Origin: Leptospiraceae bacterium | GTDB lineage: Bacteria > Spirochaetota > Leptospiria > Leptospirales > Leptospiraceae | Direction: 5' to 3' | DNA length: 22,886 bases | NCBI GenBank assembly: GCA_027485405.1 | Contig: JAIXRB010000079.1 | Span: 1-22,886 of the forward strand | Shown here: positions 7,975 to 16,316 of the stretch, one piece after another | Layout of the letters: every line of letters begins with the position of its first letter | How positions within the stretch are numbered: position 1 is the stretch's first letter | Notes under the pieces: generated by a model | What the model saw: only the letters and a program-made list of their open reading frames with translations | Databases searched by the model: none | What the model was told of the DNA's origin: nothing | Made by a program: the position numbers and the translations under genes

Positions 7975-9798
7975 ATGAAAGAGCACCATACAAGATTAAT
8001 ACGAATATCAGCTCTTTTCGGAATCCTTTTTTTGGTTCTTTGGGGTCGAGTTTTTTATCTTACCTATTTCAACAAAAACAACCTTTCTGTTAAATCACCA
8101 AAACTAATCCAAAGAGGAACGATTTACGACAGACGTGGGATTGAACTAGCACTCTCGCGCGATTCAGCAACTATCGGTATAGATCCAAAAAACATTTACG
8201 ACGCAAGTTTGACGGCACAAGAAATAGCACCATTATTGCAAATGAGTGTTTCGCGACTCACGCAAATGATCGAGGAAAAACAAAACTATTTCTTGGTTAA
8301 AAGAGAAATAGATTCGAAAATTGCCGAAAAAATCAAAGCCAAAGCACTGCCTGGAGTTCGAGTCGAAAAGGAATTCAAAAGAGTGTATCCACAAGGGAAC
8401 CTTGCTTCTAACCTAATTGGATTCACTGGGTTCGACGATGACAAAGCTCTGTCAGGTTTAGAGACACTATACAATTTGGAACTATTAAGTGTGACAGATC
8501 CAGACTCCACTCGAGGAAACAATATTTACTTAACAATAGATAGTGTGATTCAATACAGATTGGAAAAGGCACTTGGAAAAGCTTTTTTCGAAACAAAATC
8601 GAAAAAAGCCATTGGGATCATTATGGATGCCGAGTACGGCAGAATTTTAGCAATGGCATCCTTTCCAAACTTTGATCCCAATCATTTTACGGACTACTCG
8701 AACGAATCCCATACTAACTGGGCAATCCGCCATGTTTACGAACCTGGCTCTACAATGAAAATTTTTATAGCATTGATGCTACTCAACGAAGGGGCAATTC
8801 TCCCAAAAGAGAAGTTCCATTGCCCAGGCTATATCGAAATTGGAGAGAAAGTCATCCGTTGTACAGACAAACACGGTTTTGTTGATCTGGAGGAAATTCT
8901 ACAATACTCATGCAATGTTGGAATCATTAAAGCGGCTCAAAAGATAAATGATGCAACTTATTCCCAATACTTAGATAAACTACATTTTGGTCGCCGGGTT
9001 GGGTTTTCTATTCATGAAGCCAAAGGTTTTTTGACACCAGCAAACAAGTGGAATAAAAGTACTCCATTTTTTCTTTCGATCGGCCAAGGACTCTCTGTTA
9101 CACCTATTCAGCTCATTGTCTCGGCGGCATCGGTAGTCAATGGAGGAGTAGTGTTTGAACCGTCCGTTGTACAAAAAGTCACTAACTCTTATGGTGAATT
9201 GGTGCACGAATTTTCGCCCAAGGCTGAGCTTGTTGGAATCAAAAGAGGTGCCGCATCTAAGATTCTAGAAGCCATGGGAAAAGCAGTAACAGCTGGTACA
9301 GGAAAGAAAGCTTACTTGGAGAACTATTTTATCGCTGGAAAAACTGGAACGGCTCAAACAGCTAGAGCAGGGTCAGGCTACCAAGAAGGACTTTTTACAG
9401 CGAGTTTTCTAGGATTTTTTCCAGCCGAAAAACCGAAGTATGTTGGTTTGATTCTATTTGATGAACCTGGAGGAGAATCACATACGGGAGGAGGGATTGC
9501 CGCACCAGTTTTGAGGGAAGTTGTAGAAAGCATTATCCCCGTAGTTGAAACGAGTAGCAGACCCCAAGCTTACTCTGTGACTCAGCTCAAAGAACAAAAG
9601 TTTAAATTGGACAAGCTGTACCTTCCTGATCTGAAAGGGCTATCAATGAGTGAATCCATTCAAATCTTAAACGAATACAAAATCCCCTTTGAACTGCAGG
9701 GAAACGGATTTGTATCTCTTCAGGATCCAAGTCCAGGCACAGCAATTGAAAAAGTAGGAACAGTAAAACTAGTATTAAAAGGCAGTTCCGACTTTTGA
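7975..9798 (+). CDS. Class B penicillin-binding protein (FtsI/PBP2-like transpeptidase) with C-terminal PASTA domain
   Basis: This is a monofunctional peptidoglycan transpeptidase anchored in the inner membrane and facing the periplasm. One membrane helix lies at residues 9-31. The N-terminal dimerisation/pedestal domain includes RGTIYDRRG (47-55). The transpeptidase domain has STMK at 259-262 (nucleophile S259), SCN at 312-314 and KTGT at 456-459, so all three penicillin-binding motifs are intact. A single PASTA-like repeat follows at about 547-602 (YLPDLKGLSMSESIQIL...). The 607-residue length fits FtsI-type enzymes that have a PASTA domain. The gene sits 3 nt after lepB instead of in a division/cell-wall cluster in this window, so whether it acts in septation or elongation cannot be decided. 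Confidence 0.93.
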   Translation: MKEHHTRLIRISALFGILFLVLWGRVFYLTYFNKNNLSVKSPKLIQRGTIYDRRGIELALSRDSATIGIDPKNIYDASLTAQEIAPLLQMSVSRLTQMIEEKQNYFLVKREIDSKIAEKIKAKALPGVRVEKEFKRVYPQGNLASNLIGFTGFDDDKALSGLETLYNLELLSVTDPDSTRGNNIYLTIDSVIQYRLEKALGKAFFETKSKKAIGIIMDAEYGRILAMASFPNFDPNHFTDYSNESHTNWAIRHVYEPGSTMKIFIALMLLNEGAILPKEKFHCPGYIEIGEKVIRCTDKHGFVDLEEILQYSCNVGIIKAAQKINDATYSQYLDKLHFGRRVGFSIHEAKGFLTPANKWNKSTPFFLSIGQGLSVTPIQLIVSAASVVNGGVVFEPSVVQKVTNSYGELVHEFSPKAELVGIKRGAASKILEAMGKAVTAGTGKKAYLENYFIAGKTGTAQTARAGSGYQEGLFTASFLGFFPAEKPKYVGLILFDEPGGESHTGGGIAAPVLREVVESIIPVVETSSRPQAYSVTQLKEQKFKLDKLYLPDLKGLSMSESIQILNEYKIPFELQGNGFVSLQDPSPGTAIEKVGTVKLVLKGSSDF

Positions 9799-11660
9799 AC
9801 GAAGAGTTCCTCTTTAAAAATTTGCAAAGCCTACCAGAATCTTTGGCTTCAGAAATTCAGAGCTCCGTAGTTCCATCTTTACCTGAACCCTCTAAATCTG
9901 GGGCATTGACCTTAAAACTCGATGGAGTGGAAATTCATAGCCAACACGATCCAATCAAAGAGGCGCAACGGTTTTCAAAAGAAGTTCCGAGCGATGATGA
10001 AAAAAGGGTGTTTATGCTATTTGGAGCTGGCATTGGTCATATCATTCCCTTTTTATTAGAAAAGAAACATTGTACTGTTATATGGATAGAACCAGTTGCT
10101 TTTATTCTAAAAATTGCACTAAGTATTTATGATTTTTCCAAAGAGATTTTGGATGGAAAACTGATCCTACTTTTATCTCCCATTTCGGAAACTAGCTTTT
10201 CGGATGCGATGAAAGGAAAATCAACTTACCCGATCTCTTTTTTGCCGCATAGGGGAAGCTTACAGTGGAAGGAGAAGGAATACACTGAGCTTAGATTTAC
10301 AGCCGAGCAGTTGTTTCACAAAAAGGATGTAAATCTAGCAACGCTAACTCGATTTGAAAAAATTTGGGCTAAAAACATGATTTATAATCTTCCTGAATTA
10401 TCAAACATGTTACCAGTAAATTACTTATTTGGTTTAGCCGAAGATTGTAAGATCGTTGTAGCAGGTGCGGGACCAAGTCTTTTTTATAGCATTCCAAAGT
10501 TACAAGAGTATAGAGATTGTTTTTTTTTGATTTCTGTTGATACTGCTGTTCCCATTCTTACCGAGTTTGGTTTGGAACCTGATTTAATTTTTTCTGTTGA
10601 TCCTCAAATTTTAAATAGCCAATATCTAGAAAACTACCAAGGAAACGCTCATTTGGTTTTTGATCCAACTTCAACGTATGCCTCTCTAAGATTAAAATCA
10701 GGACCAAAAGCTACGTTTCTTACCTCTTCCCCTTTCCCATTGCTTCGCCTATTGACACCAGATCCTAACATTGAAATTGGTATGGTTCCTTTCGGAGGAT
10801 CTGTTTCAACGAATGCAAGTTCACTTGGGACATTGATGGGAGGTGAAACTTTTTTAGTAGGACAGGACTTGGCTTTTACTGAGGAACTTGCTCATGCGAA
10901 AGGTGCCGTCATGGAAGAAAGACTCAATTTCAAAGAATCAAGGTACTTTCGAAGAGAGCTACATAATTATAGACAATTGTTCGCTTTGCCACAAAAACAA
11001 GTAACTGGCGTAAATGGGGATATTTGGATCACAAATGAAAAAATGCTTATCTTCAAGAAATGGTTTGAGGACCATGCCAAGGAAAATGATTGGAAGAATC
11101 TAACTTACCAAGGGGCAAAACTAGACGGCATTCCTTCTGTTAAATTTGAAGATTGTTTTTTTGATCGCGACAAAGAACAAATTTTAAGACTCAAAAGCAA
11201 ACTCAAAGAGCTGTTGGAAAAGGAAACCTCTATCATCTCGAAAAAAGAGCTAATGCAGAATTTGGAAAAAAGCATAAAAGAGTTGGAGAGCTTTGAAAAG
11301 CCCATTGCGAAAGGTTTGGAGATTTCAAAGAGGTTGTATAGACAGATAGATTTAAACCAAATTGAACCCAGAAAATTCCATGAAGACCTTAGAGTTATGG
11401 AGTTACTTGATGAAGAAATTGCTGGAAAAAAAGGCTTAAATGAAACGTTGAGCCTTGGAATTCAAAGAGTCATCCTAACTGTAACAGAAAACTATGAAGG
11501 TAGTTTAACACCTAAGGAAAAGGAAACACCGCAACTAGGAATCGCTAAAAAGTCGGTAGTGCTTTATGAAGGTCTATTTGATGCTACAAAAAGATTAAAG
11601 AAACAAATGAAAAGAACTCTGTTTCGAATGAAAGAACAATCTATGGAGAGTTCTTTTTAG
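9795..11660 (+). CDS. DUF115 / Maf-like (6-hydroxymethylpterin pyrophosphokinase MptE-like) protein
   Basis: This 621-residue soluble protein belongs to the DUF115 family, whose members include Maf proteins tied to flagellin glycosylation in other bacteria. The N-terminal half has a nucleotide-fold segment (LFGAGIGHIIPFLL, 75-88, then IEP). The DUF115 core runs from about 219 to 460, with VVAGAGPSL (221-229), aspartates in ISVDTA (249) and FSVDPQ (269), and FGGSVSTNASSLGTLMGG followed by GQDLAFT. The C-terminal 150 residues are helical and highly charged. The start is inferred to be the TTG at 9795, which overlaps the TGA of the PBP gene (TTGA); the next ATG would remove the N-terminal domain. 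The 3' end overlaps the convergent OmpA-domain gene by 20 bases. A glycosylation role is family inference only. Confidence 0.85.
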   Translation: MNEEFLFKNLQSLPESLASEIQSSVVPSLPEPSKSGALTLKLDGVEIHSQHDPIKEAQRFSKEVPSDDEKRVFMLFGAGIGHIIPFLLEKKHCTVIWIEPVAFILKIALSIYDFSKEILDGKLILLLSPISETSFSDAMKGKSTYPISFLPHRGSLQWKEKEYTELRFTAEQLFHKKDVNLATLTRFEKIWAKNMIYNLPELSNMLPVNYLFGLAEDCKIVVAGAGPSLFYSIPKLQEYRDCFFLISVDTAVPILTEFGLEPDLIFSVDPQILNSQYLENYQGNAHLVFDPTSTYASLRLKSGPKATFLTSSPFPLLRLLTPDPNIEIGMVPFGGSVSTNASSLGTLMGGETFLVGQDLAFTEELAHAKGAVMEERLNFKESRYFRRELHNYRQLFALPQKQVTGVNGDIWITNEKMLIFKKWFEDHAKENDWKNLTYQGAKLDGIPSVKFEDCFFDRDKEQILRLKSKLKELLEKETSIISKKELMQNLEKSIKELESFEKPIAKGLEISKRLYRQIDLNQIEPRKFHEDLRVMELLDEEIAGKKGLNETLSLGIQRVILTVTENYEGSLTPKEKETPQLGIAKKSVVLYEGLFDATKRLKKQMKRTLFRMKEQSMESSF

Positions 11661-12810
11661 AACTTAATTCAATGATCATAAAATCAACTCGACGATTTTG
11701 CCTTCTACCTTCGGATGTTGTATCACTAGCAATACTATCCCTCTCTCCATAGCCTCTCATGTTCAATTGAGTTGGATTGACAGATTGATTGACCAATGTT
11801 TGGAAGACCAGAAGAGCTCTGTTTTCAGATAGAACCTGATTCTCGTCAGCTTCTCCTACTGAACAAGTGTGTCCTTTGATCCTAAGTTTTATTTCTGGAT
11901 ATGTTTTCAGAGCAAGGGCAACATTTGCCAAGGATACCAATGCTTCGTTCCCAACCTCTAATGATCTACCCTGGAATGGAATCTTTACTTGGGTTAAGTA
12001 AGCAGTAGCACTTCTCCTCGTTGGAAAGTCTAATGTTGCTTTTTCTAAAACCAATGGACTGACGGATTCCAATTTAGCAATCGGTGGAGCTTTTTCTTTT
12101 TTAATTGGCAAAGTCTCTGTTGCAGGGATTTGAACTATTGCTGGCGATACAATTTTGTTTGCTTTGTTTGATTCAATAGCGGATTTTCTTGCTTCCTGAA
12201 CTGGATCTGGCATTTCTTTTGCCAAAGTCACAGTTTCTTTTTCTTCTTCTGCAGATTCATGAGATTCTTGAAGTTCAACCTGCTCATTACTTTTAGGTTT
12301 CGGATCCATAAAAGTCTTTGCAACAAAGACTAACAGTAAGGCTACAGCGAGCAATATCAAAATTACTTTCCAGTTTCTATCTGGCTCTTGCTGACTTTTT
12401 GCGTATCGATCCAACTCGATTAACTCATGATACTCAGGAGTTGGAGCCACTTCTTCACCGGCGAAAGAAATGGTCTCGTCTCCATCTTCATCCCAAAAGT
12501 CGAGATTCCTGGCTTTGGTCTTTGTTGCAGTCGCTTTCTTAGCCTTAGGTTTTTTTGAGGAAGGTACGTTGGATTTGAGACTTTGTTTTAGAATCTTTTT
12601 GCTTTCTGAATCAAAATTGTATTTTGCAACTAGGTGCTGAATGGTCTTTTTTGCAGATTCCGATTGAGAGGATTTGCTCACGGACTTGGCTATGGATTTT
12701 GCGACTGAGACAGGAAGTACAGATCTTCCCACCTGCTTTCTAGCTTTTTCTGCTAGAGCAATGAGTTTTTTGTCCATTAGGACTTGTTTCTTTTCAGATT
12801 TCTTTGCCAA
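11641..12810 (-). CDS. OmpA-domain inner-membrane protein with long lysine-rich cytoplasmic N-terminus
   Basis: The 389-residue protein has three parts. Residues 1-105 are basic and low-complexity (repeated KS/AK, then KKPKAKKATATKTKAR), followed by an acidic patch (FWDEDGDE). One membrane helix lies at 147-165. A glutamate/proline-rich linker leads to an OmpA/MotB peptidoglycan-binding domain at about 275-382. That domain keeps LSENRA with its arginine (R331) and the terminal GRRQNRRVDF, but the usual GHTD is GHTC (313-316), so a peptidoglycan-contacting aspartate is replaced. The arrangement implies the basic tail in the cytoplasm and the OmpA domain in the periplasm. The start is taken as the TTG at 12810, with AGGCGAG 3 bases upstream; an ATG at 12777 would remove eleven residues. 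It ends 20 bases inside the convergent DUF115 gene. Confidence 0.85.
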   Translation of the reverse strand: MAKKSEKKQVLMDKKLIALAEKARKQVGRSVLPVSVAKSIAKSVSKSSQSESAKKTIQHLVAKYNFDSESKKILKQSLKSNVPSSKKPKAKKATATKTKARNLDFWDEDGDETISFAGEEVAPTPEYHELIELDRYAKSQQEPDRNWKVILILLAVALLLVFVAKTFMDPKPKSNEQVELQESHESAEEEKETVTLAKEMPDPVQEARKSAIESNKANKIVSPAIVQIPATETLPIKKEKAPPIAKLESVSPLVLEKATLDFPTRRSATAYLTQVKIPFQGRSLEVGNEALVSLANVALALKTYPEIKLRIKGHTCSVGEADENQVLSENRALLVFQTLVNQSVNPTQLNMRGYGERDSIASDTTSEGRRQNRRVDFMIIELSSKKNSP

Positions 12811-12873
12811 GAGTCTCGCCTAAGGAAAGTATCGAACAAAGTTCTGATTTTCTGGTTCGTTTTTTTTTAGTCT

Positions 12874-12902
12874 GATATAAAATTGCTTCGTCAATTTCCC
12901 AA
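12874..12902 (-). promoter_or_regulatory. Possible sigma70-type promoter for the OmpA-domain gene
   Basis: On the minus strand, TTGGGA (12902-12897) and TATATC (12879-12874) are spaced by 17 bases, each matching four of six consensus positions. The start of transcription would be near 12867, leaving a leader of about 57 nt. The -35 box overlaps the end of the upstream regulator gene. This would let the OmpA-domain gene be expressed apart from the valS-prfB cluster. Confidence 0.35.
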
Positions 12903-14345
12903 AAAAGGGTTGTTTCGAATCTTATATTGTAAAGCCCCTCTGCTAATTCCTAAGAGTTTTGAAGCTTCTTCTTGGGTAACTCCCCGAACAAATGCCTCTT
13001 GGATCCAAATTGCTTCTAACTTTTCAACGGCTCGGTTCAAAGAAAGATCCTCGCCTGGCGTAAGTCCTGTGCTCAAATTCGTAATGCTTCCAATGGATTT
13101 ATCACCGTTCTCATTTCCAATTGGATCTGCTTGAAACGAAGCTGGGCTCAAGTCTTGGTCTTTGGATACCAAAACTCCATACTGGATGGTTTTTTGAAGT
13201 TGTGACACATTGCCCAACCAAGACTGAGTCACGAGATACTTCATTCCCTCGGCTGAAATAGTTTTACTTCGTTCATACTGCCGATTGTAAAACCAGAGAA
13301 AATGCTGAACTAAAAGTGGAATGTCTCCTCTCCTGTCGCGAATAGGTGGAACACGAATTGGTGACTCAGCTAATTTGTAATACAACTCCATAGAAAACTT
13401 GTTAGTTTGTAAATCACCCAACAAATCACTATTACTTCCCGCAATCAATCGAAATTGCCCTAAAGTAGAGTCACTTTCATTGGTTTTTCTATCAGAAATC
13501 ATTTCTAAAAGTTTAGCCTGCAATTCAGGTTGCAAGTTTCCGATAGATTCGAGATAAACCGTTCCTCCATCAGCCTGCTCACGCGTGCCTGATCTTCCGA
13601 AGAGTTCTTTTTCCAGGCTTTCTGAACTCAAACCAGCACAATCTAAACTAAGGAAAGACTTTGATTTCCGAGACGAGATGTAATGAATTGCCTTTGCAAC
13701 CAACCTCTTTCCTACGCCCTCTTCTCCCAGAATCAAAACTGGAATGTCCATCGGGGCGAGTTGTCGAATTCTATTTTTTAAAAATAAAATCTGAGGGTCA
13801 TAACCCAAAAGTTCTTCAACTGGGTCTTCGTCAACCTTATGTTTTGCGACTGCTTCTGAAGCAATTCGTTCTTCTAAAAGAATTATTGTCAACTGCGAAG
13901 CAAATAAGTTTGCCGCATCAATGATCTCTGGTTTAAAAAAATCGACCTTATCAGATTCTAAATTCAAAACTCCAATGGTTTCTTTTCTTGTTACCAAAGG
14001 TATAGCCAACTCAGAGCGAACAGAATCAATTAAGCGGACATAGGTAGGGTCTTTTAGAACATTGGGAACATATACAATTTCTTGCAAAGACGCGGCTCTT
14101 CCCGTAATTCCCATGGAAAACGGAAGCTTTGCCGCCATTTTCTTTTCCCAATCCATTCCTTTTGCCGCTACGATTGTAAGTACTTTTTCCTGGGGATTGG
14201 CAATCGAAAGACTTCCTGTGCTGGCCCCAAATAGATCTAACGATTCTTCAATGATGTAGCTTAGTCTTTCCGTTACGGAAGAAATTCGATGTATTTTTTT
14301 TTGGAGCGTTCGAATCCGCGAAGAAATAGCAAAACCATTAATCAT
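12891..14345 (-). CDS. GAF - degenerate sigma54-activator-like AAA+ - Fis HTH regulator
   Basis: The 484-residue protein has the layout of a sigma54 enhancer-binding protein: an N-terminal GAF sensor (about 25-160), an AAA+ domain (about 178-390) and a C-terminal Fis-type helix-turn-helix (about 440-478, TQEEASKLLGISRGALQYKI). The AAA+ domain keeps a Walker A (GEEGVGKR, 207-214), but ELFG (247-250) runs almost straight into the Walker B region. The GAFTGA loop that contacts sigma54 is absent. Walker B reads VYLESIG where LFLDEIG is usual, the FREDLYYRL arginine-finger motif reads FSMELYYKL, and GNVREL reads GNVSQL. Sigma54-dependent activation is therefore unlikely. TyrR of E. coli and NtrC of Rhodobacter capsulatus are known relatives without GAFTGA that work with sigma70. 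The ATG lies 4 nt after the prfB stop. The GAF ligand is unknown. Confidence 0.9.
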   Translation of the reverse strand: MINGFAISSRIRTLQKKIHRISSVTERLSYIIEESLDLFGASTGSLSIANPQEKVLTIVAAKGMDWEKKMAAKLPFSMGITGRAASLQEIVYVPNVLKDPTYVRLIDSVRSELAIPLVTRKETIGVLNLESDKVDFFKPEIIDAANLFASQLTIILLEERIASEAVAKHKVDEDPVEELLGYDPQILFLKNRIRQLAPMDIPVLILGEEGVGKRLVAKAIHYISSRKSKSFLSLDCAGLSSESLEKELFGRSGTREQADGGTVYLESIGNLQPELQAKLLEMISDRKTNESDSTLGQFRLIAGSNSDLLGDLQTNKFSMELYYKLAESPIRVPPIRDRRGDIPLLVQHFLWFYNRQYERSKTISAEGMKYLVTQSWLGNVSQLQKTIQYGVLVSKDQDLSPASFQADPIGNENGDKSIGSITNLSTGLTPGEDLSLNRAVEKLEAIWIQEAFVRGVTQEEASKLLGISRGALQYKIRNNPFLGN

Positions 14346-14349
14346 TAGT

Positions 14350-15477
14350 TTAAGATAATATGATAGCTTTGGTTTTTACCAAATACTTTAAATAAGCTGT
14401 GATAAAATCTTCTAAATCTCCATCCATTACAGCATGAACATTTCCAGTTTCATGTTCAGTTCTATGGTCTTTGACCAAATTGTACGGATGAAACACATAA
14501 CTGCGGATCTGAGAACCCCAAGAAATGTCGCGTTTCTCACCTGCTTTTTTCTCATTCTCTTCGGCTGTCTTTTGCTTTTCTAATTCATACAGTCGAGCTT
14601 TCAACATTTTCATTGCAGTATCTCTGTTTTTAATTTGAGACCTTTCCATCTGGCAAGAGACAACTATTCCAGTAGGGATATGTGTGATTCTGACAGCGGA
14701 GTCAGTTGTGTTTACGTGCTGACCACCGGCACCTGAAGATCTATATACATCAACTCTCAGATCTTTTTCTTCCACACTAATTTTGATCTCGTCATCAACT
14801 TCGGGCGTTACATGTACAGAAGCGAAAGAAGTATGCCTTCTTTTATTAGAATCAAAGGGCGATATCCGAACCAATCTATGAACTCCTGATTCACATTTCA
14901 AATAACCAAAGGGATTTTGACCTTTTACATAGAGAGTGGCATTTTTTATTCCTGCGGCATCTCCCGCTTGGTAGTCGACTAAATTGACAGTAAGCCCTTT
15001 CTTTTCACAAAAACGAGTGTACATTCGCAATAACATCTCTGCCCAGTCTTGAGATTCCGTTCCGCCAGCTCCGGGGTGAATGTTTACAAAGGCAGGCTTG
15101 GTATCGTCCAAACCAGAGAGGGCATCGTTCATTTGAAGATCTTCAAATTCCAAGAACAACCTTTCAAAGTCTTGGTTTAAGCCATCCAATCCTGATTCAC
15201 CTAATTCTTCAAAAGTTAACTCCACTAAATCAGGGAATTCTAGAATTTCTTTTTTCAATCGGATCCAAGGGTCCAGCCTCAACTGCAGTTCATTTCTTTT
15301 TTGACTGACTGTTTTTGCCTGATCGGGATTGTCCCATAGCTTAGGGTCATTTACTTTTTCGATCAACGATTGCAACCGGTCGTAATCTTCTTGGAAATTT
15401 TGCTCTTTCCAATATTGATTTAGGTCTTGGATAAGTTCGCCGCTTACTTTGTTTAATTCTTTTAAAGATCGATCCAT
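14350..15477 (-). CDS. prfB: Peptide chain release factor 2
   Basis: RF2 reads UGA and UAA stop codons and triggers peptide release on the ribosome. From the ATG at 15477 the protein has 375 residues, normal for RF2. The codon-reading tripeptide SPF lies at 206-208 (RISPFDSNKRR), which marks RF2 as opposed to RF1, and the catalytic GGQ is at 251-253 (SSGAGGQHVNTTDSAVR). The frame is open 13 codons further up to an ATG at 15516, but the 15477 start overlaps the stop of the upstream gene by one base (TAATG) and matches the family N-terminus better. The reading frame is continuous with no in-frame TGA, so the RF2 programmed frameshift used for autoregulation in many bacteria is absent here. Confidence 0.96.
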   Translation of the reverse strand: MDRSLKELNKVSGELIQDLNQYWKEQNFQEDYDRLQSLIEKVNDPKLWDNPDQAKTVSQKRNELQLRLDPWIRLKKEILEFPDLVELTFEELGESGLDGLNQDFERLFLEFEDLQMNDALSGLDDTKPAFVNIHPGAGGTESQDWAEMLLRMYTRFCEKKGLTVNLVDYQAGDAAGIKNATLYVKGQNPFGYLKCESGVHRLVRISPFDSNKRRHTSFASVHVTPEVDDEIKISVEEKDLRVDVYRSSGAGGQHVNTTDSAVRITHIPTGIVVSCQMERSQIKNRDTAMKMLKARLYELEKQKTAEENEKKAGEKRDISWGSQIRSYVFHPYNLVKDHRTEHETGNVHAVMDGDLEDFITAYLKYLVKTKAIILS

Positions 15478-16316
15478 TAAAACAAGGAATCCTTTCGAAT
15501 TCTCTCTAGTTCCCATTGAAAAATTGTTTCGCGCAATTGAGGAGTATTTCCTTCTACTGTAGAAACTAACAAATATTCGGTTGGCTTACCGTAAGGTTCT
15601 GCCACTTTTTTTAAAATGAATTTTCCCGCTTTGATCAGTTCTATACAATGTACCAAGAAAGGATCTTTTTCTTTCTTCCCCATTTCTTCCAAGGCATAAT
15701 AAAAAGGAGTCAATCCCTTGTAAAACCAGTCCAAGTATTCATTTTTACCTTGCGGCCAAATCTTCTCTAACCTTATCTCGGTTTCTTGGACTAGCGATTT
15801 TCCGTGGAAAGGTTTTTGAAGCAATCTACATTGAAAGTATAACTCAAAATTCAAATCCCGATCGCCTCCTTTCTCAAAATCTACACCCATCCAACGAATC
15901 CATGCTTTTTTTTCTTTTAGTGGGAGCGACGGAATAAGAGCAAAAAGATAGGATTGGTCTTTGAAAATTTTCTCGTGTGAAAGAAAATCTAAGACCTCTA
16001 AAGGAATCATGTAATGTCCATTTTTCCATTGAATGACAAAGGGTACGTTTTCAACTTGGAGATACTCTGGAGGTGTTTCGGAACGAGTTGTATCACCAAA
16101 TTGTGTAAGCAAAAAAATAAACGATAAAAGCTCTTGGCGACTCAAGTGAGAAAAGACTTCTGCTGATCCACCAAGGCTCTGCAAGGCTCTCTTGAGCATC
16201 AGTCCCTGTTGAAGCCTTGGCTGGTTTTCTGACAATATCATACCCAAAGCTCTTTCGAGCCCCCTCAAACTGCCTCTTTCAAATTTGTCTATGTTCCCAG
16301 CTAAAGCCAATGGCAT
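15477..16316 (-). CDS. Hypothetical protein between purD and prfB
   Basis: The 279-residue protein is not recognised. It has no signal peptide or membrane helix, so it should be cytoplasmic. The sequence is mostly helical with many W, F and Y residues. The N-terminal 75 residues (FERGSLRGLERALGMIL... LSRQELLSFIFLLTQFGD) followed by VIQWKNGHYMIPLEVLDFL faintly recall the helical regions of XPB/Ssl2-associated domains, which is too weak for a call. The ATG shares one base with the purD stop and its own stop shares one base with the prfB start, so its translation is tied to both neighbours. Confidence 0.85.
   Translation of the reverse strand: MPLALAGNIDKFERGSLRGLERALGMILSENQPRLQQGLMLKRALQSLGGSAEVFSHLSRQELLSFIFLLTQFGDTTRSETPPEYLQVENVPFVIQWKNGHYMIPLEVLDFLSHEKIFKDQSYLFALIPSLPLKEKKAWIRWMGVDFEKGGDRDLNFELYFQCRLLQKPFHGKSLVQETEIRLEKIWPQGKNEYLDWFYKGLTPFYYALEEMGKKEKDPFLVHCIELIKAGKFILKKVAEPYGKPTEYLLVSTVEGNTPQLRETIFQWELERIRKDSLF

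Noticed and set aside
15478..15516. Longer prfB N-terminus starting at the ATG at 15516
   Set aside because: The extra 13 residues do not resemble RF2 and overlap the upstream gene; the one-base stop/start overlap at 15477 is the better start.
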